DNA of 64,000 bases, taken from NCBI RefSeq assembly GCF_024752355.1, contig NZ_JANTHZ010000012.1, forward strand, positions 124,001-188,000. The letters are read 5' to 3'. Below the pieces are notes generated by a model that did not search any database, was not told the DNA's origin, and saw nothing but the letters and a program-made list of their open reading frames with translations. The DNA is from Ancylobacter mangrovi. GTDB lineage: Bacteria > Pseudomonadota > Alphaproteobacteria > Rhizobiales > Xanthobacteraceae. A program made the translations under genes and the position numbers. Within the stretch, counting starts at the first letter, position 1, and each line of letters begins with the position of its first letter. Below are positions 26,710 through 36,408 of this stretch, in pieces.

Positions 26710-28167
26710 CTACACCCCGATCGGCATGCGCGAGGGATCGCGTGCCACCGCGCGCGGAGCGACCAGCGCCTTCCAGGTCGAAAGCGCCCGGTTCACCGGG
26801 TTGAAGGCCGGGCGCGGGATGAAACGGCCGCGCCCCGGGCGGGGCGCATCGTTGCGCCCCTCCGACCAGACCACCTCGCCGCGCGAGAGCGTGTAGCGCG
26901 GCAGGCCGCGCACCTCGAAACCCTCAAACACGTTGTAGTCGATGATGGATTTCTGCCGCGCGGCGGCGATGGTCTTGCCCGCCTTCGGGTCGAGCACCAC
27001 GATGTCGGCATCGGCGCCGGGGATCAGCGCCCCCTTCCTCGGATAGAGGTTGAGGATGCGGGCGATGTTGGTCGAGGTCACGGCGACGAACTCGTTCGGC
27101 GTCAGCCTCCCGGTCTCCACGCCCCGCGTCCACAGCATCGGCAGCCGGTCCTCCAGCCCGCCGGTGCCGTTCGGGATGCGGGTGAAGTCGTCGAGGCCCA
27201 TGCGCTTCTGCGCGGTGCTGAACGCGCAATGGTCGGTGGCGACGACCTGGAGCGAGCCGGCCGCGAGCCCCGCCCACAAGCTGTCCTGATGCACCCTGTC
27301 GCGGAAGGGCGGCGACATCACGCGCTGGGCGGCATAGTCCCAGTCGGTGTTGGCGTAGACGCCCTCGTCGAGGGTGAGGTGCTGGATCAGCGGCTCGCCA
27401 TAGACCCGCATGCCCTTCTGCCGCGCCCGGCGGATCGCCTCATGCGCCTGCTCGCAGGACACGTGCACGATGTAGACTGGCACGCCGGCCGCGTCCGCGA
27501 TCATGATCGCGCGGTTGGCCGCCTCGCCCTCCACCTCGGGCGGGCGCGAGAAGGCGTGCGCCTCGGGTCCGCGCGTGCCCTCGGCGAGGAACTTCTGCTG
27601 GAGCGCGGCGACGATGTCGCCGTTCTCGGCATGCACCAGCGGCAGCGCGCCGAGCGCGGCGCAGCGCTGGAACGAGGCGAACATCTGGTCGTCGTCGACC
27701 ATCAGCGCGCCCTTGTAGGCCATGAAGTGCTTGAAGCTGTTCACGCCGCGCGCGACCACCGCCTCCATCGCCTCGAAGATCGGCTCCGACCAGCCGGTGA
27801 TGCACATGTGGAACGAATAGTCGGCGCTGGCCTGCCGGCTGGCGCGCGCCTCCCAGGCGTCGAGCGCGGCGGTCAGGTTCTCGTCGTCCGGGATGACGAA
27901 GTCGACCACCAGCGTGGTGCCGCCCGAGAGCGCGGCGAAGGTGCCGCTTTCCCAGGTCTCGGCCGCCGTGGTGCCCATGAAGGGCATTTCGAGATGGGTG
28001 TGTGGGTCGATGCCGCCGGGCATCACATAGGTGCCGGAGGCGTCGAGCACCGTGTCGGCCGACAGGCCGGCGCCGATGGCGGCGATCGTCTCGCCCTCGA
28101 TCAGCACGTCCGCCTCGTAGGAGCGGTCGGCGGCGATCACGGTGCCGCCCTTGATGACGATCGACAT
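26710..28167 (-). CDS. hydA: dihydropyrimidinase
   Basis: This 485-residue cyclic amidohydrolase opens dihydrouracil/dihydrothymine (or hydantoins) in reductive pyrimidine catabolism. Metal ligands are visible in DPHTHLEMPFMG near residue 57, the carboxylated-Lys region FMAYKGALMVDD near 148, VHVSCEQAH near 181, GEPLIQHL near 237 and ATDHCAFS near 315. ATG 28167 lies 8 bases after GGAGGAG; the in-frame GTG at 28173 is too close to that site. It follows the M20 hydrolase after a 24-base gap on the same strand, and the products are sequential enzymes. Confidence 0.95.
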   Translation of the reverse strand: MSIVIKGGTVIAADRSYEADVLIEGETIAAIGAGLSADTVLDASGTYVMPGGIDPHTHLEMPFMGTTAAETWESGTFAALSGGTTLVVDFVIPDDENLTAALDAWEARASRQASADYSFHMCITGWSEPIFEAMEAVVARGVNSFKHFMAYKGALMVDDDQMFASFQRCAALGALPLVHAENGDIVAALQQKFLAEGTRGPEAHAFSRPPEVEGEAANRAIMIADAAGVPVYIVHVSCEQAHEAIRRARQKGMRVYGEPLIQHLTLDEGVYANTDWDYAAQRVMSPPFRDRVHQDSLWAGLAAGSLQVVATDHCAFSTAQKRMGLDDFTRIPNGTGGLEDRLPMLWTRGVETGRLTPNEFVAVTSTNIARILNLYPRKGALIPGADADIVVLDPKAGKTIAAARQKSIIDYNVFEGFEVRGLPRYTLSRGEVVWSEGRNDAPRPGRGRFIPRPAFNPVNRALSTWKALVAPRAVARDPSRMPIGV

Positions 28168-28191
28168 CGGCACGTCTCCTCCGCTCTGTCC

Positions 28192-29451
28192 TCAGACCGC
28201 TTCGGCGGTGGCGAGCACCGCATGCAGCAGCACGTCGGCGCCCGCCTTCGCCCATTCCGGGGTGATGGTCTCGTCCTCATTGTGGCTCAGCCCTTCCACG
28301 CAGGGGCAGAAGATCATGGCGGCGGGCGCCACCTTGTTGACCCAGCAGGCATCGTGGCCGGCGCCGGAGACGATGTCGCGGTGGCGATAGCCGAGCCGCT
28401 CCGCCGCGGCGCGCACATGGCCGACCAGCACCGGGTCGAAGGTGACCGGATCGAAGGCGTTCACCTCCTCGATGGCGATGCCGAGCCCCATCCGGGCCGC
28501 GATCTCGGCCGCCCCGGCGCGGATCTCCCGGTCCATCGCGTCGAGGGTCGCGAGCTCGGGATGGCGGATGTCGATGGTGAACACCGCCCGCCCGGCGATG
28601 ATGTTGCGCGAATTGGGATAGACCTCGACATGGCCGACCGCGCCGACGGCGAGCGGGGCGTGCTTCCACGCCACCGCGTCCACTAGCTCGGTGACGCGGG
28701 CCATGCCGAGCCCGGCATTGAGCCGGCGCGGCATCGGCGTCGAGCCGGTATGCGCCTCGCGTCCGGTGAGCGTCACCTGAAGCCAGCGCGTGCCCTGGCC
28801 ATGGGTGACGACGCCGATGTCGAGCCCCTCCGCCTCAAGGATCGGTCCCTGCTCGATATGCAGCTCGAAATAGGCATGCGGCACCGGCCCGCCAGCGGCG
28901 AGCTCGGCCGGGCGCTCGCCGCGAAAGCCGATCCGCTCCAGCTCGGCGCCGAGCGTCAGGCCGGCGGCGTCGGTCGCGGCATAGGCGTCCTGAAGGCTCA
29001 TCACCCCGGCATAGACGGCTGAGGCGACCATGGCAGGGGCGAAGCGGGTGCCCTCCTCATTGGTCCAGTTCACCACCTCCACCGGATGGCGGGTGCGGAT
29101 GCCGAGATCGTTCAGCGTGCGCACCACCTCCAGCGCGCCGAGCACGCCCAGCACGCCGTCGAACTTCCCGCCGGTCGGCTGGGTGTCGAGATGCGAGCCG
29201 ATCAGCACCGGCGCGGCCTCGGCATCGGTGCCCTCGCGGCGGGCGAACATGGTGCCCATGGCGTCGACGCTGACCGCCAGTCCGGCCTCGGCGCACCAGC
29301 GCGCGAACAGGCGCCGCCCTTCGGCATCGGCGTCGGTCAGCGCCTGCCGGTTGTTGCCGCCGCGCAGGCCCGGGCCGATCTTCGCCATCTCCATCAGGCT
29401 GTTCCAGAGCCGCGCGCCGTCGGCACGCATATTGTCGGTGGGGGCGGTCAT
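28192..29451 (-). CDS. M20 family Zn-dependent hydrolase (beta-ureidopropionase / N-carbamoyl-amino-acid hydrolase / allantoate amidohydrolase group)
   Basis: This 419-residue protein of the AmaB/HyuC/AllC group has di-metal ligands in GSHLDTQPTGGKFDGVLGVL near residue 85, WTNEEGTRFAP near 128, the ELHIEQGPILE block near 197 and the C-terminal SGAGHDACW and SHNEDE. With dihydropyrimidinase downstream it most likely hydrolyses N-carbamoyl-beta-alanine to beta-alanine, CO2 and ammonia. Dihydropyrimidine dehydrogenase genes are not in the window. Hydantoin breakdown is the alternative. Confidence 0.92.
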   Translation of the reverse strand: MTAPTDNMRADGARLWNSLMEMAKIGPGLRGGNNRQALTDADAEGRRLFARWCAEAGLAVSVDAMGTMFARREGTDAEAAPVLIGSHLDTQPTGGKFDGVLGVLGALEVVRTLNDLGIRTRHPVEVVNWTNEEGTRFAPAMVASAVYAGVMSLQDAYAATDAAGLTLGAELERIGFRGERPAELAAGGPVPHAYFELHIEQGPILEAEGLDIGVVTHGQGTRWLQVTLTGREAHTGSTPMPRRLNAGLGMARVTELVDAVAWKHAPLAVGAVGHVEVYPNSRNIIAGRAVFTIDIRHPELATLDAMDREIRAGAAEIAARMGLGIAIEEVNAFDPVTFDPVLVGHVRAAAERLGYRHRDIVSGAGHDACWVNKVAPAAMIFCPCVEGLSHNEDETITPEWAKAGADVLLHAVLATAEAV

Positions 29452-29735
29452 GCGCGTTCACTGCTCCGGCTGCCGGCCCGGCGAAGAGGGGCCGCATAGG
29501 CGGCAGGCAAGCCGCGGGCCAGAGCCGGACACGCGGCCGACGGGGTCGCGCGCCCCGATGATAGCGGCGCCGACCCCGCCCCTGTCCACCGCTCCCCCCA
29601 CCCTCCGGCCCATGGCACGCCGATGTGCCGGCACAGGAGACCTCGTGACGCGGCGAGTTGTTCCGCGAAACGCCTGAGATCAGGAACGAAATTCGGCCCG
29701 GACCCGTGCCCGCCGGAAGGCGCGGCGAAGGCTAT

Positions 29736-29750
29736 TCGAACGATGTTCGA
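29736..29750. promoter_or_regulatory. candidate operator palindrome TCGAACGATGTTCGA
   Basis: A perfect 6-3-6 inverted repeat lies about 130 bases upstream of the promoter candidate for the carbohydrate importer. Size and symmetry fit a dimeric repressor site. No regulator gene is adjacent, so the cognate factor is unknown. Confidence 0.45.
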
Positions 29751-29863
29751 TCGATCTGTCGAGCCGCCTAACAATCCCGATGGCCCGGCAAGGCCATGTG
29801 ATACTGAACACACCGAATGGTTGTTCTGGCATTGACGCGGGAACCGCCGCCGGCGCCCGGATT

Positions 29864-29893
29864 TTGACTCAATGTGAACGGCCGCTCTATGGT
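29864..29893 (+). promoter_or_regulatory. sigma70-like promoter candidate for the carbohydrate importer
   Basis: TTGACT at 29864-29869 is followed after 18 bases by TATGGT at 29888-29893. The binding-protein start codon lies about 94 bases downstream. Confidence 0.45.
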
Positions 29894-29986
29894 CGCTCGA
29901 ATCCCAATCGCCGCCATCACGCGTACTACGGAGCGCACAAGCCCGGTGGAAGACCAGCCGGCCACAAGCATTTTGCGGAGGAGCCC

Positions 29987-31261
<1,275 letters not shown>

Positions 31262-31277
31262 AGCCGGTCCCGGAGGC

Positions 31278-32216
31278 ATGAAGCAGAGCACAGGCCGCAC
31301 CCTGACCATCAGCGCGCGACGGCGACGAGCCGCCGCGCTCTTCCTCGCCCCGATGCTGCTGGTGCTGGTGCTGGTCGCCGGCTGGCCGCTGCTGCGCACG
31401 CTGTGGTTCGGCTTCACCGACGCCTCGCTGGGCGACCTCGCCGGGGCGCGCTGGATCGGCTTTTCCAACTACCTCGAATGGCTCTCCTATGGCGAGGGTG
31501 ACGGGGAGTGGGTCGGCCTGCTGGTCGACGGCGAATGGTGGCGGGCGGTGTGGAACACGCTGGTGTTCACCTTCATCACCGTCTCGGTCGAGACCGCGCT
31601 CGGCCTCGTGGTCGCGATGGTGCTGAACGTGCGCTTCCCGCTGCGCGGGCTGGTGCGCGCCGCCGTGCTCATCCCCTGGGCGATCCCGACCGTGGTCTCG
31701 GCCAAGATGTGGGCGTGGATGCTCAACGACCAGTTCGGCATCATCAACGACATCGGGCTGAAGCTCGGGCTGATCTCGAGCCCCGTCGCCTGGATCGCCT
31801 CCGCGGACACGGCGATGGTCGCGGTGATGCTGGTCGACATCTGGAAGTCGACCCCCTTCATGGCGCTGCTGATCCTCGCCGGGCTGCAGATGATCCCCGA
31901 GGACATCTACGAGGCGGCGAAGATCGACGGGGTGAACCCCCTCGTCACCTTCTGGCGGGTGACGCTGCCGCTCGCCGCGCCCGCGATCATGGTCGCGGTC
32001 ATCTTCCGCGCGCTCGACGCGCTGCGCGTCTTCGACATCATCTACGTCCTCACCCCGAACAATGCGGAGACGCGGACCATGTCGGTCTTCGTGCAGGAGA
32101 ACCTGTTCCAGTTCGACCAGTTCGCCTACGGCTCTGCGGCCTCGACGCTGCTGTTCCTGGTGATCGCGTTCATCACGCTCGGCTACATCCGGGCGGCGCG
32201 GCTGAATCTCGGCTGA
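31278..32216 (+). CDS. carbohydrate ABC transporter permease (MalF/ThuF type)
   Basis: This 312-residue permease has an N-terminal helix and core helices, plus the coupling motif EAAKIDGVNPLVTFWRVTLP near residues 213-232. A large loop between helices 1 and 2 (residues about 45-85) is typical of MalF-like subunits. It starts 16 bases after the binding-protein stop. Confidence 0.93.
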   Translation: MKQSTGRTLTISARRRRAAALFLAPMLLVLVLVAGWPLLRTLWFGFTDASLGDLAGARWIGFSNYLEWLSYGEGDGEWVGLLVDGEWWRAVWNTLVFTFITVSVETALGLVVAMVLNVRFPLRGLVRAAVLIPWAIPTVVSAKMWAWMLNDQFGIINDIGLKLGLISSPVAWIASADTAMVAVMLVDIWKSTPFMALLILAGLQMIPEDIYEAAKIDGVNPLVTFWRVTLPLAAPAIMVAVIFRALDALRVFDIIYVLTPNNAETRTMSVFVQENLFQFDQFAYGSAASTLLFLVIAFITLGYIRAARLNLG

Positions 32217-32224
32217 GGCGGGCC

Positions 32225-33049
32225 ATGAAGATCCTCAAGACGTTCGCCTTCTACCTGCTGGTGGCGCTGATCCTGCTGTTCTCGCTGTTCCCGTTCTACT
32301 ACGCGGTGCTGACCTCGTTCGAGACGGGGACGGCGATCTTCACCCCGAGCTACCTGCCGCAGAACATCGACCTCGCCAATTACGCGCAGGTGCTGAGCCA
32401 GGGCTTCTTCCCGCGCAACGTGCTCAATTCGGTGATCGTCGCGGCGGCGACGGTGGCGATCTCGCTGTTCCTCGGCCTCACCGCCGCCTTCGCGCTGGCG
32501 CGCATCCAGTTCCGCGGCCGCAAGCTGCTGCTGCTCACCGTGCTGTCGGTCTCGATGTTCCCGCAGATCGCGGTGCTGGCGGGGCTGTTCGAGATCGTGC
32601 GCGCGCTCGGGCTCTACAATTCGCTCGGCAGCCTGATCATGAGCTATCTCATCTTCACCCTGCCCTTCACGGTCTGGGTGCTCACCACCTTCATGCGCGA
32701 CCTGCCGGTGGAGATCGAGGAGGCGGCGATCGTCGACGGCGCCGGGCCGTGGCACATCGTCAGCCGGGTGTTCCTGCCGCTGATGTGGCCGGCGCTGGTC
32801 ACCACCGGCCTGCTGGCCTTCATCCAGGCGTGGAACGAGTTCCTGTTCGCGCTGACCTTCGTCTCCTCCAACAGCACCCGCACTGCGCCCGTCGCCATCG
32901 CCCTGCTCTCGGGAACCTCGGCGCAGGAGACACCGTGGGGGGCCATCATGGCCGCCTCGGTGATCGTGACCATGCCGCTCATCATCCTCGTTCTCATCTT
33001 CCAGCGCCGCATCGTGGCCGGTCTCACCGCCGGCGGCGTGAAGGGATGA
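32225..33049 (+). CDS. carbohydrate ABC transporter permease (MalG/ThuG type)
   Basis: This 274-residue inner-membrane protein has six predicted helices and the coupling motif EEAAIVDGAGPWHIVSRVFLP near residues 164-184. The C-terminal IFQRRIVAGLTAGGVKG is the conserved end of MalG-type subunits. It lies 8 bases after the first permease. Confidence 0.94.
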   Translation: MKILKTFAFYLLVALILLFSLFPFYYAVLTSFETGTAIFTPSYLPQNIDLANYAQVLSQGFFPRNVLNSVIVAAATVAISLFLGLTAAFALARIQFRGRKLLLLTVLSVSMFPQIAVLAGLFEIVRALGLYNSLGSLIMSYLIFTLPFTVWVLTTFMRDLPVEIEEAAIVDGAGPWHIVSRVFLPLMWPALVTTGLLAFIQAWNEFLFALTFVSSNSTRTAPVAIALLSGTSAQETPWGAIMAASVIVTMPLIILVLIFQRRIVAGLTAGGVKG

Positions 33050-33074
33050 ACACCGGGAAAGGACAGGACCTCCC

Positions 33075-34151
33075 ATGGCGCAGCTGACGCTCAGGAACCT
33101 CTGCAAGTCGTTCGGGCGGGCGGAAATCATCCACGGCATCGACCTCGACATCGCCAAGGGCGAGTTCGTGGTCTTCGTCGGCCCGTCCGGGTGCGGGAAG
33201 TCGACCCTGCTGCGCCTGATCGCGGGGCTGGAGGAGATCAGCTCGGGCGAATTGCTGTTCGACGGCGAAAAGGTGAACGACCTGCCGCCGAAGGAGCGCG
33301 GCATCGCCATGGTGTTCCAGTCCTACGCGCTCTACCCGCATATGAGCGTGTTCGACAACATGGCGTTCGGGCTGAAGCTGGCGAAGAGCGACAGCGGCAC
33401 CATCCGCGAGCGGGTGGAGGAGGCCGCGCGCCTGCTGGAGCTTGAGCCGCTGCTGAACCGCAAGCCGCGCGAGCTCTCCGGCGGCCAGCGCCAGCGCGTC
33501 GCCATCGGCCGCGCCATCGTGCGCAATCCGCGCGTGTTCCTGTTCGACGAGCCGCTCTCGAACCTCGACGCCGCGCTGCGCGGCCAGACCCGGGTCGAGA
33601 TCGCGCGGCTGCACGAGCGCATGCCCGACACGACGATGGTCTACGTCACCCACGACCAGATCGAGGCGATGACGCTGGCCGACCGCATCGTGGTTCTGCG
33701 CGCCGGGCGGGTCGAGCAGGTCGGCGCGCCGATGGAGCTCTATCTCAAGCCCGCGACCCGCTTCGTCGCCGAGTTCATCGGCACGCCGGCCATGAACATC
33801 CTGCCGGCGGAGGTCACGGCCGAAGGCGGGCTGCGGCCGAAGGGCGGCGCCGCCCTGCCCCTGCGCGCGCCGGCGAAGGCCGAGGGGCTCGGCCTCGGCG
33901 TGCGGCCCGAGGACCTCCACATCGCGGAGGAAGGCGAGCCCGCGCTCTATGAGGGGCGGGTGACGCTGGTGGAGCGGCTGGGCGAGTCCCAGCTCGTCCA
34001 CGTGGAGATCGGCCACGAGGTGCCGCTCGTGGTCAAGCTGGCGCGCACCGTGCCCGCGCGGCGCGGTGAGACGCTGCGGGTCGCGGCCCCCGTGGACGCC
34101 TTCCACCTGTTCGGCGCGGACGGCCAGGCCCTTGATATACGGCCGCAATAA
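33075..34151 (+). CDS. sugar ABC transporter ATP-binding protein (MalK/UgpC/ThuK type)
   Basis: This 358-residue ATPase has Walker A GPSGCGKST near 36-44, signature LSGGQRQRVAIGRA, Walker B VFLFDEPLSNLD and switch His in VYVTHDQIEAM. A C-terminal TOBE/MalK-like regulatory domain from about 235 includes LGVRPEDLHI. Start 33075 is 25 bases after the second permease. It completes a full importer; such ATPases can serve several sugar systems. Confidence 0.95.
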   Translation: MAQLTLRNLCKSFGRAEIIHGIDLDIAKGEFVVFVGPSGCGKSTLLRLIAGLEEISSGELLFDGEKVNDLPPKERGIAMVFQSYALYPHMSVFDNMAFGLKLAKSDSGTIRERVEEAARLLELEPLLNRKPRELSGGQRQRVAIGRAIVRNPRVFLFDEPLSNLDAALRGQTRVEIARLHERMPDTTMVYVTHDQIEAMTLADRIVVLRAGRVEQVGAPMELYLKPATRFVAEFIGTPAMNILPAEVTAEGGLRPKGGAALPLRAPAKAEGLGLGVRPEDLHIAEEGEPALYEGRVTLVERLGESQLVHVEIGHEVPLVVKLARTVPARRGETLRVAAPVDAFHLFGADGQALDIRPQ

Positions 34152-34552
34152 ACCCACTTCGTGTGGAGTTGCCCGCCGCAATTTGGTCACGGACTGGACT
34201 TTTCAGGCTATTTGCGGTAGGTAGGATCATCTACTTGAAGGCAACTTGCCTTTTCGAGCCGTCCTTTGCGTCTCTACGGCGCATGGTTTTGGAACGGATT
34301 TCGTCGCGTTTGACGCGCAAGCGGGAGATCGACTTCTTATCGGATCCTAATGAGACGCAAGTTACTATCCATACATCGGAATTACTTGCGATCGAGGGGG
34401 TCTGACGCAGATATCGAGTGGGATGTCGCTGCGTCAGTTTTAGTCGCTCTTCAGTAAATGGCGGTCCGTCGGCATGGCCAGTCCGGCCGTGCGAGAGATC
34501 GGCGCGCATGGTTCGGCTCGCGCCCCGCAACGATAGGAGAGATCGACTCGAT
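34152..34552. other. intergenic region (401 bases) between the importer and gpsA
   Basis: GC is lower than in the flanks. A small hairpin AAGGC-AACTT-GCCTT followed by TT lies at 34238-34252, and a better terminator at 34402-34441. An 80-codon open frame at 34163-34405 has unconvincing composition and no ribosome site, so it is not called. The stretch could hold a 3' untranslated region or a small RNA, plus the gpsA promoter. Confidence 0.6.
34402..34441 (+). terminator. Rho-independent terminator candidate
   Basis: A perfect 9-bp stem CTGACGCAG/CTGCGTCAG encloses an 18-base loop and is followed directly by TTTTAG. It lies 250 bases after the importer ATPase and 110 before gpsA, separating the two operons. 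Confidence 0.65.
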
Positions 34553-35659
34553 ATGAAGCAAAAGCAGGAGGTCGTTCCCGCGATTGATCGGATCGCGGTC
34601 ATGGGTGGCGGCGCCTGGGGCACCGCGCTTGCCGTGACCGCCGTCCGCGCCGGTCGAAAGGTGACCCTCTGGGCACGCGAAGCCGAGGTGGTGGACGCGA
34701 TCCGCACGTCGCGCACCAATCCCGTCTTCCTTCCGGGCATCGAGCTGCCGGACGGCATCGAGGCGACGGCCGATCTCGGCGAGGCCGTGACGGACGCCGA
34801 CGCCGTGCTGCTGGTCGTGCCCTCGCAGCATGTGCGCGAGGCCTGCCAGGCGCTGAAGCGTCATCTCGCGCCGCGCATGCCGATCGTCATCTGCGCCAAG
34901 GGCATCGAGCAGGACACCGGGCTGCTGCTGCAGGCCGTCCTCGCCGAGGAGCTTCCCGACCATCCGGTCGCCGTGCTGTCCGGCCCGACCTTCGCCTCCG
35001 AGGTGGCGGCGGGCCAGCCGACCGCGGTGACCATCGCCTCCGACGACGTGCCGACCGAGGGCGAGACCTCGCTGGCGGCGCGCATGGCGGTCGCGCTCGG
35101 CACCCAGACCTTCAGGCCCTACGTCGCCGACGACGTCACCGGGGTCGAAGTCGGCGGCGCGGTGAAGAACGTGCTGGCGCTCGCCAGCGGCATGGCGAGC
35201 GGCCTGTCCTTCGGCGCCAACACCCGCGCGGCGGTCATCACCCGCGGCCTCGACGAGATCAAGCGGCTCTCCGAGGCGCTGGGCGGGCGGCGCGACACGG
35301 TGACGGGCCTGTCCGGCATCGGCGACCTGACGCTCACCTGCTCCAGCGAGCAGTCGCGCAACATGCGCTACGGCATGGGCCTCGCCATGGGCCGCTCGGC
35401 CGCCGACATCTTCGACGGACGCCCGGTGGTGGTCGAGGGCGTGGAGAACGCGGTCTCGGTGACCAACCTCGCCCGCCGTCTCGGCGTCGACATGCCGATC
35501 TGCGAGGCGGTGCGCGCCGTGGTGATCGACGGCACGCCGATCCACGAGGCGATGGCCGCGCTGCTGGGCCGTCCCTTCAAGGCCGAGCCGCGCAGCATCG
35601 AGCTGATGCTCCCCGGCCCTTCCGACACAACCCTACCCAGCATGGAGGATCGTCGCTGA
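34553..35659 (+). CDS. gpsA: glycerol-3-phosphate dehydrogenase [NAD(P)+]
   Basis: This 368-residue GpsA reduces dihydroxyacetone phosphate to sn-glycerol-3-phosphate. The N-terminal dinucleotide fold has GGGAWGTALA at 18-27. SGPTFASEVA, the catalytic-lysine block VKNVLALASGMASG and LSGIGDLTLTC are all present. It is the first gene of a three-gene operon, with its stop overlapping the phosphatase start (TGATG). Glycerol-3-phosphate is the acceptor substrate of the synthase encoded third, so this copy is probably dedicated to osmolyte synthesis as well as, or instead of, phospholipid synthesis. Confidence 0.95.
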   Translation: MKQKQEVVPAIDRIAVMGGGAWGTALAVTAVRAGRKVTLWAREAEVVDAIRTSRTNPVFLPGIELPDGIEATADLGEAVTDADAVLLVVPSQHVREACQALKRHLAPRMPIVICAKGIEQDTGLLLQAVLAEELPDHPVAVLSGPTFASEVAAGQPTAVTIASDDVPTEGETSLAARMAVALGTQTFRPYVADDVTGVEVGGAVKNVLALASGMASGLSFGANTRAAVITRGLDEIKRLSEALGGRRDTVTGLSGIGDLTLTCSSEQSRNMRYGMGLAMGRSAADIFDGRPVVVEGVENAVSVTNLARRLGVDMPICEAVRAVVIDGTPIHEAMAALLGRPFKAEPRSIELMLPGPSDTTLPSMEDRR

Positions 35660-36408
35660 TGGGACTGGCCAATGGCAACAAGCGGCTCGTCCTGGCGACC
35701 GATCTCGACGGCACCTTCCTCGGCGGCGACGATGCCCAGCGCGCCGCGCTCTACGACTGGATCGAGGCCCGGCGCGACGAGGTCTCGCTGGTCTTCGTGA
35801 CCGGGCGCGACCTGCCCTTCGTGCGCGCGCTCGCCGACCAGGGTGTGCCGCGGCCGGACTTCGTCATCGGCGACGTCGGCACCACCATCGCCGGCGGCGA
35901 GGGCATCGAGCCGGTGCCTGAGCTGGAGCTGCCCATCGCGCAGGCCTGGGGCAACGCCAGCGAGCGCGTGCGCGACTTGCTGCGGGACGAGCCGGGGCTC
36001 ACGCTCCAGCCGACCCCGTTCCGCTACCGCATGAGCTACTATTACGAGCCGGCGACGCTGCGCCCGAGCGCGCGCGAGAAGGTGGAGGCGGCCGGCTTCG
36101 ACTGCATCACCTCGGCGGACATCTATTTCGACGTGCTGCCGCGCGGCGTCTCCAAGGGCCCGACCCTGATCCGCCTGATGGAGCATTTCGCCGTTCCGCG
36201 CGAGCGGGTGCTGGTGGCCGGCGACACGCTCAACGATCTCTCCCTTTTCCGGACGCCCTATGCGGGCGTCGCGGTGGGCAATTCGGAGCCGGCGCTGGTC
36301 GCGCAGGTCTCCGGCATGCCCAACGTCTATCTGAGCCCGCGGCCGGGAGCGGCGGGGATCGCCGACGCCATCGAGCGTCACGGGTTCATGACCGAGGGTG
36401 CACTGTGA
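35659..36408 (+). CDS. HAD-IIB phosphatase, probable glucosylglycerol-3-phosphate phosphatase
   Basis: This 249-residue haloacid-dehalogenase phosphatase has motif I DLDGTF (nucleophile Asp15, Asp17), motif II FVTGRD near 53, a type-IIB cap domain, Lys in SKGPTLIRLM and motif IV GDTLNDLSLF near 191. It resembles sucrose-phosphate phosphatases and the N-terminal phosphatase half of the bifunctional GgpPS proteins known from gammaproteobacteria. Overlaps with gpsA (1 base) and the synthase gene (4 bases) indicate a coupled pathway. Dephosphorylation of glucosylglycerol phosphate is inferred from the synthase identity. Confidence 0.82.
   Translation: MGLANGNKRLVLATDLDGTFLGGDDAQRAALYDWIEARRDEVSLVFVTGRDLPFVRALADQGVPRPDFVIGDVGTTIAGGEGIEPVPELELPIAQAWGNASERVRDLLRDEPGLTLQPTPFRYRMSYYYEPATLRPSAREKVEAAGFDCITSADIYFDVLPRGVSKGPTLIRLMEHFAVPRERVLVAGDTLNDLSLFRTPYAGVAVGNSEPALVAQVSGMPNVYLSPRPGAAGIADAIERHGFMTEGAL

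Larger units (their letters stand above)
29452..29986. other. divergent intergenic region (535 bases)
   Basis: This region separates the minus-strand pyrimidine genes from the plus-strand carbohydrate importer. No coding frame with convincing composition was seen. It contains a TCGAAC-GAT-GTTCGA palindrome and a sigma70-like promoter candidate (listed separately). Confidence 0.7.

Noticed and set aside
34163..34405. 80-codon open frame upstream of gpsA
   Set aside because: No ribosome site, and it ends at the terminator hairpin; an untranslated region is more likely.
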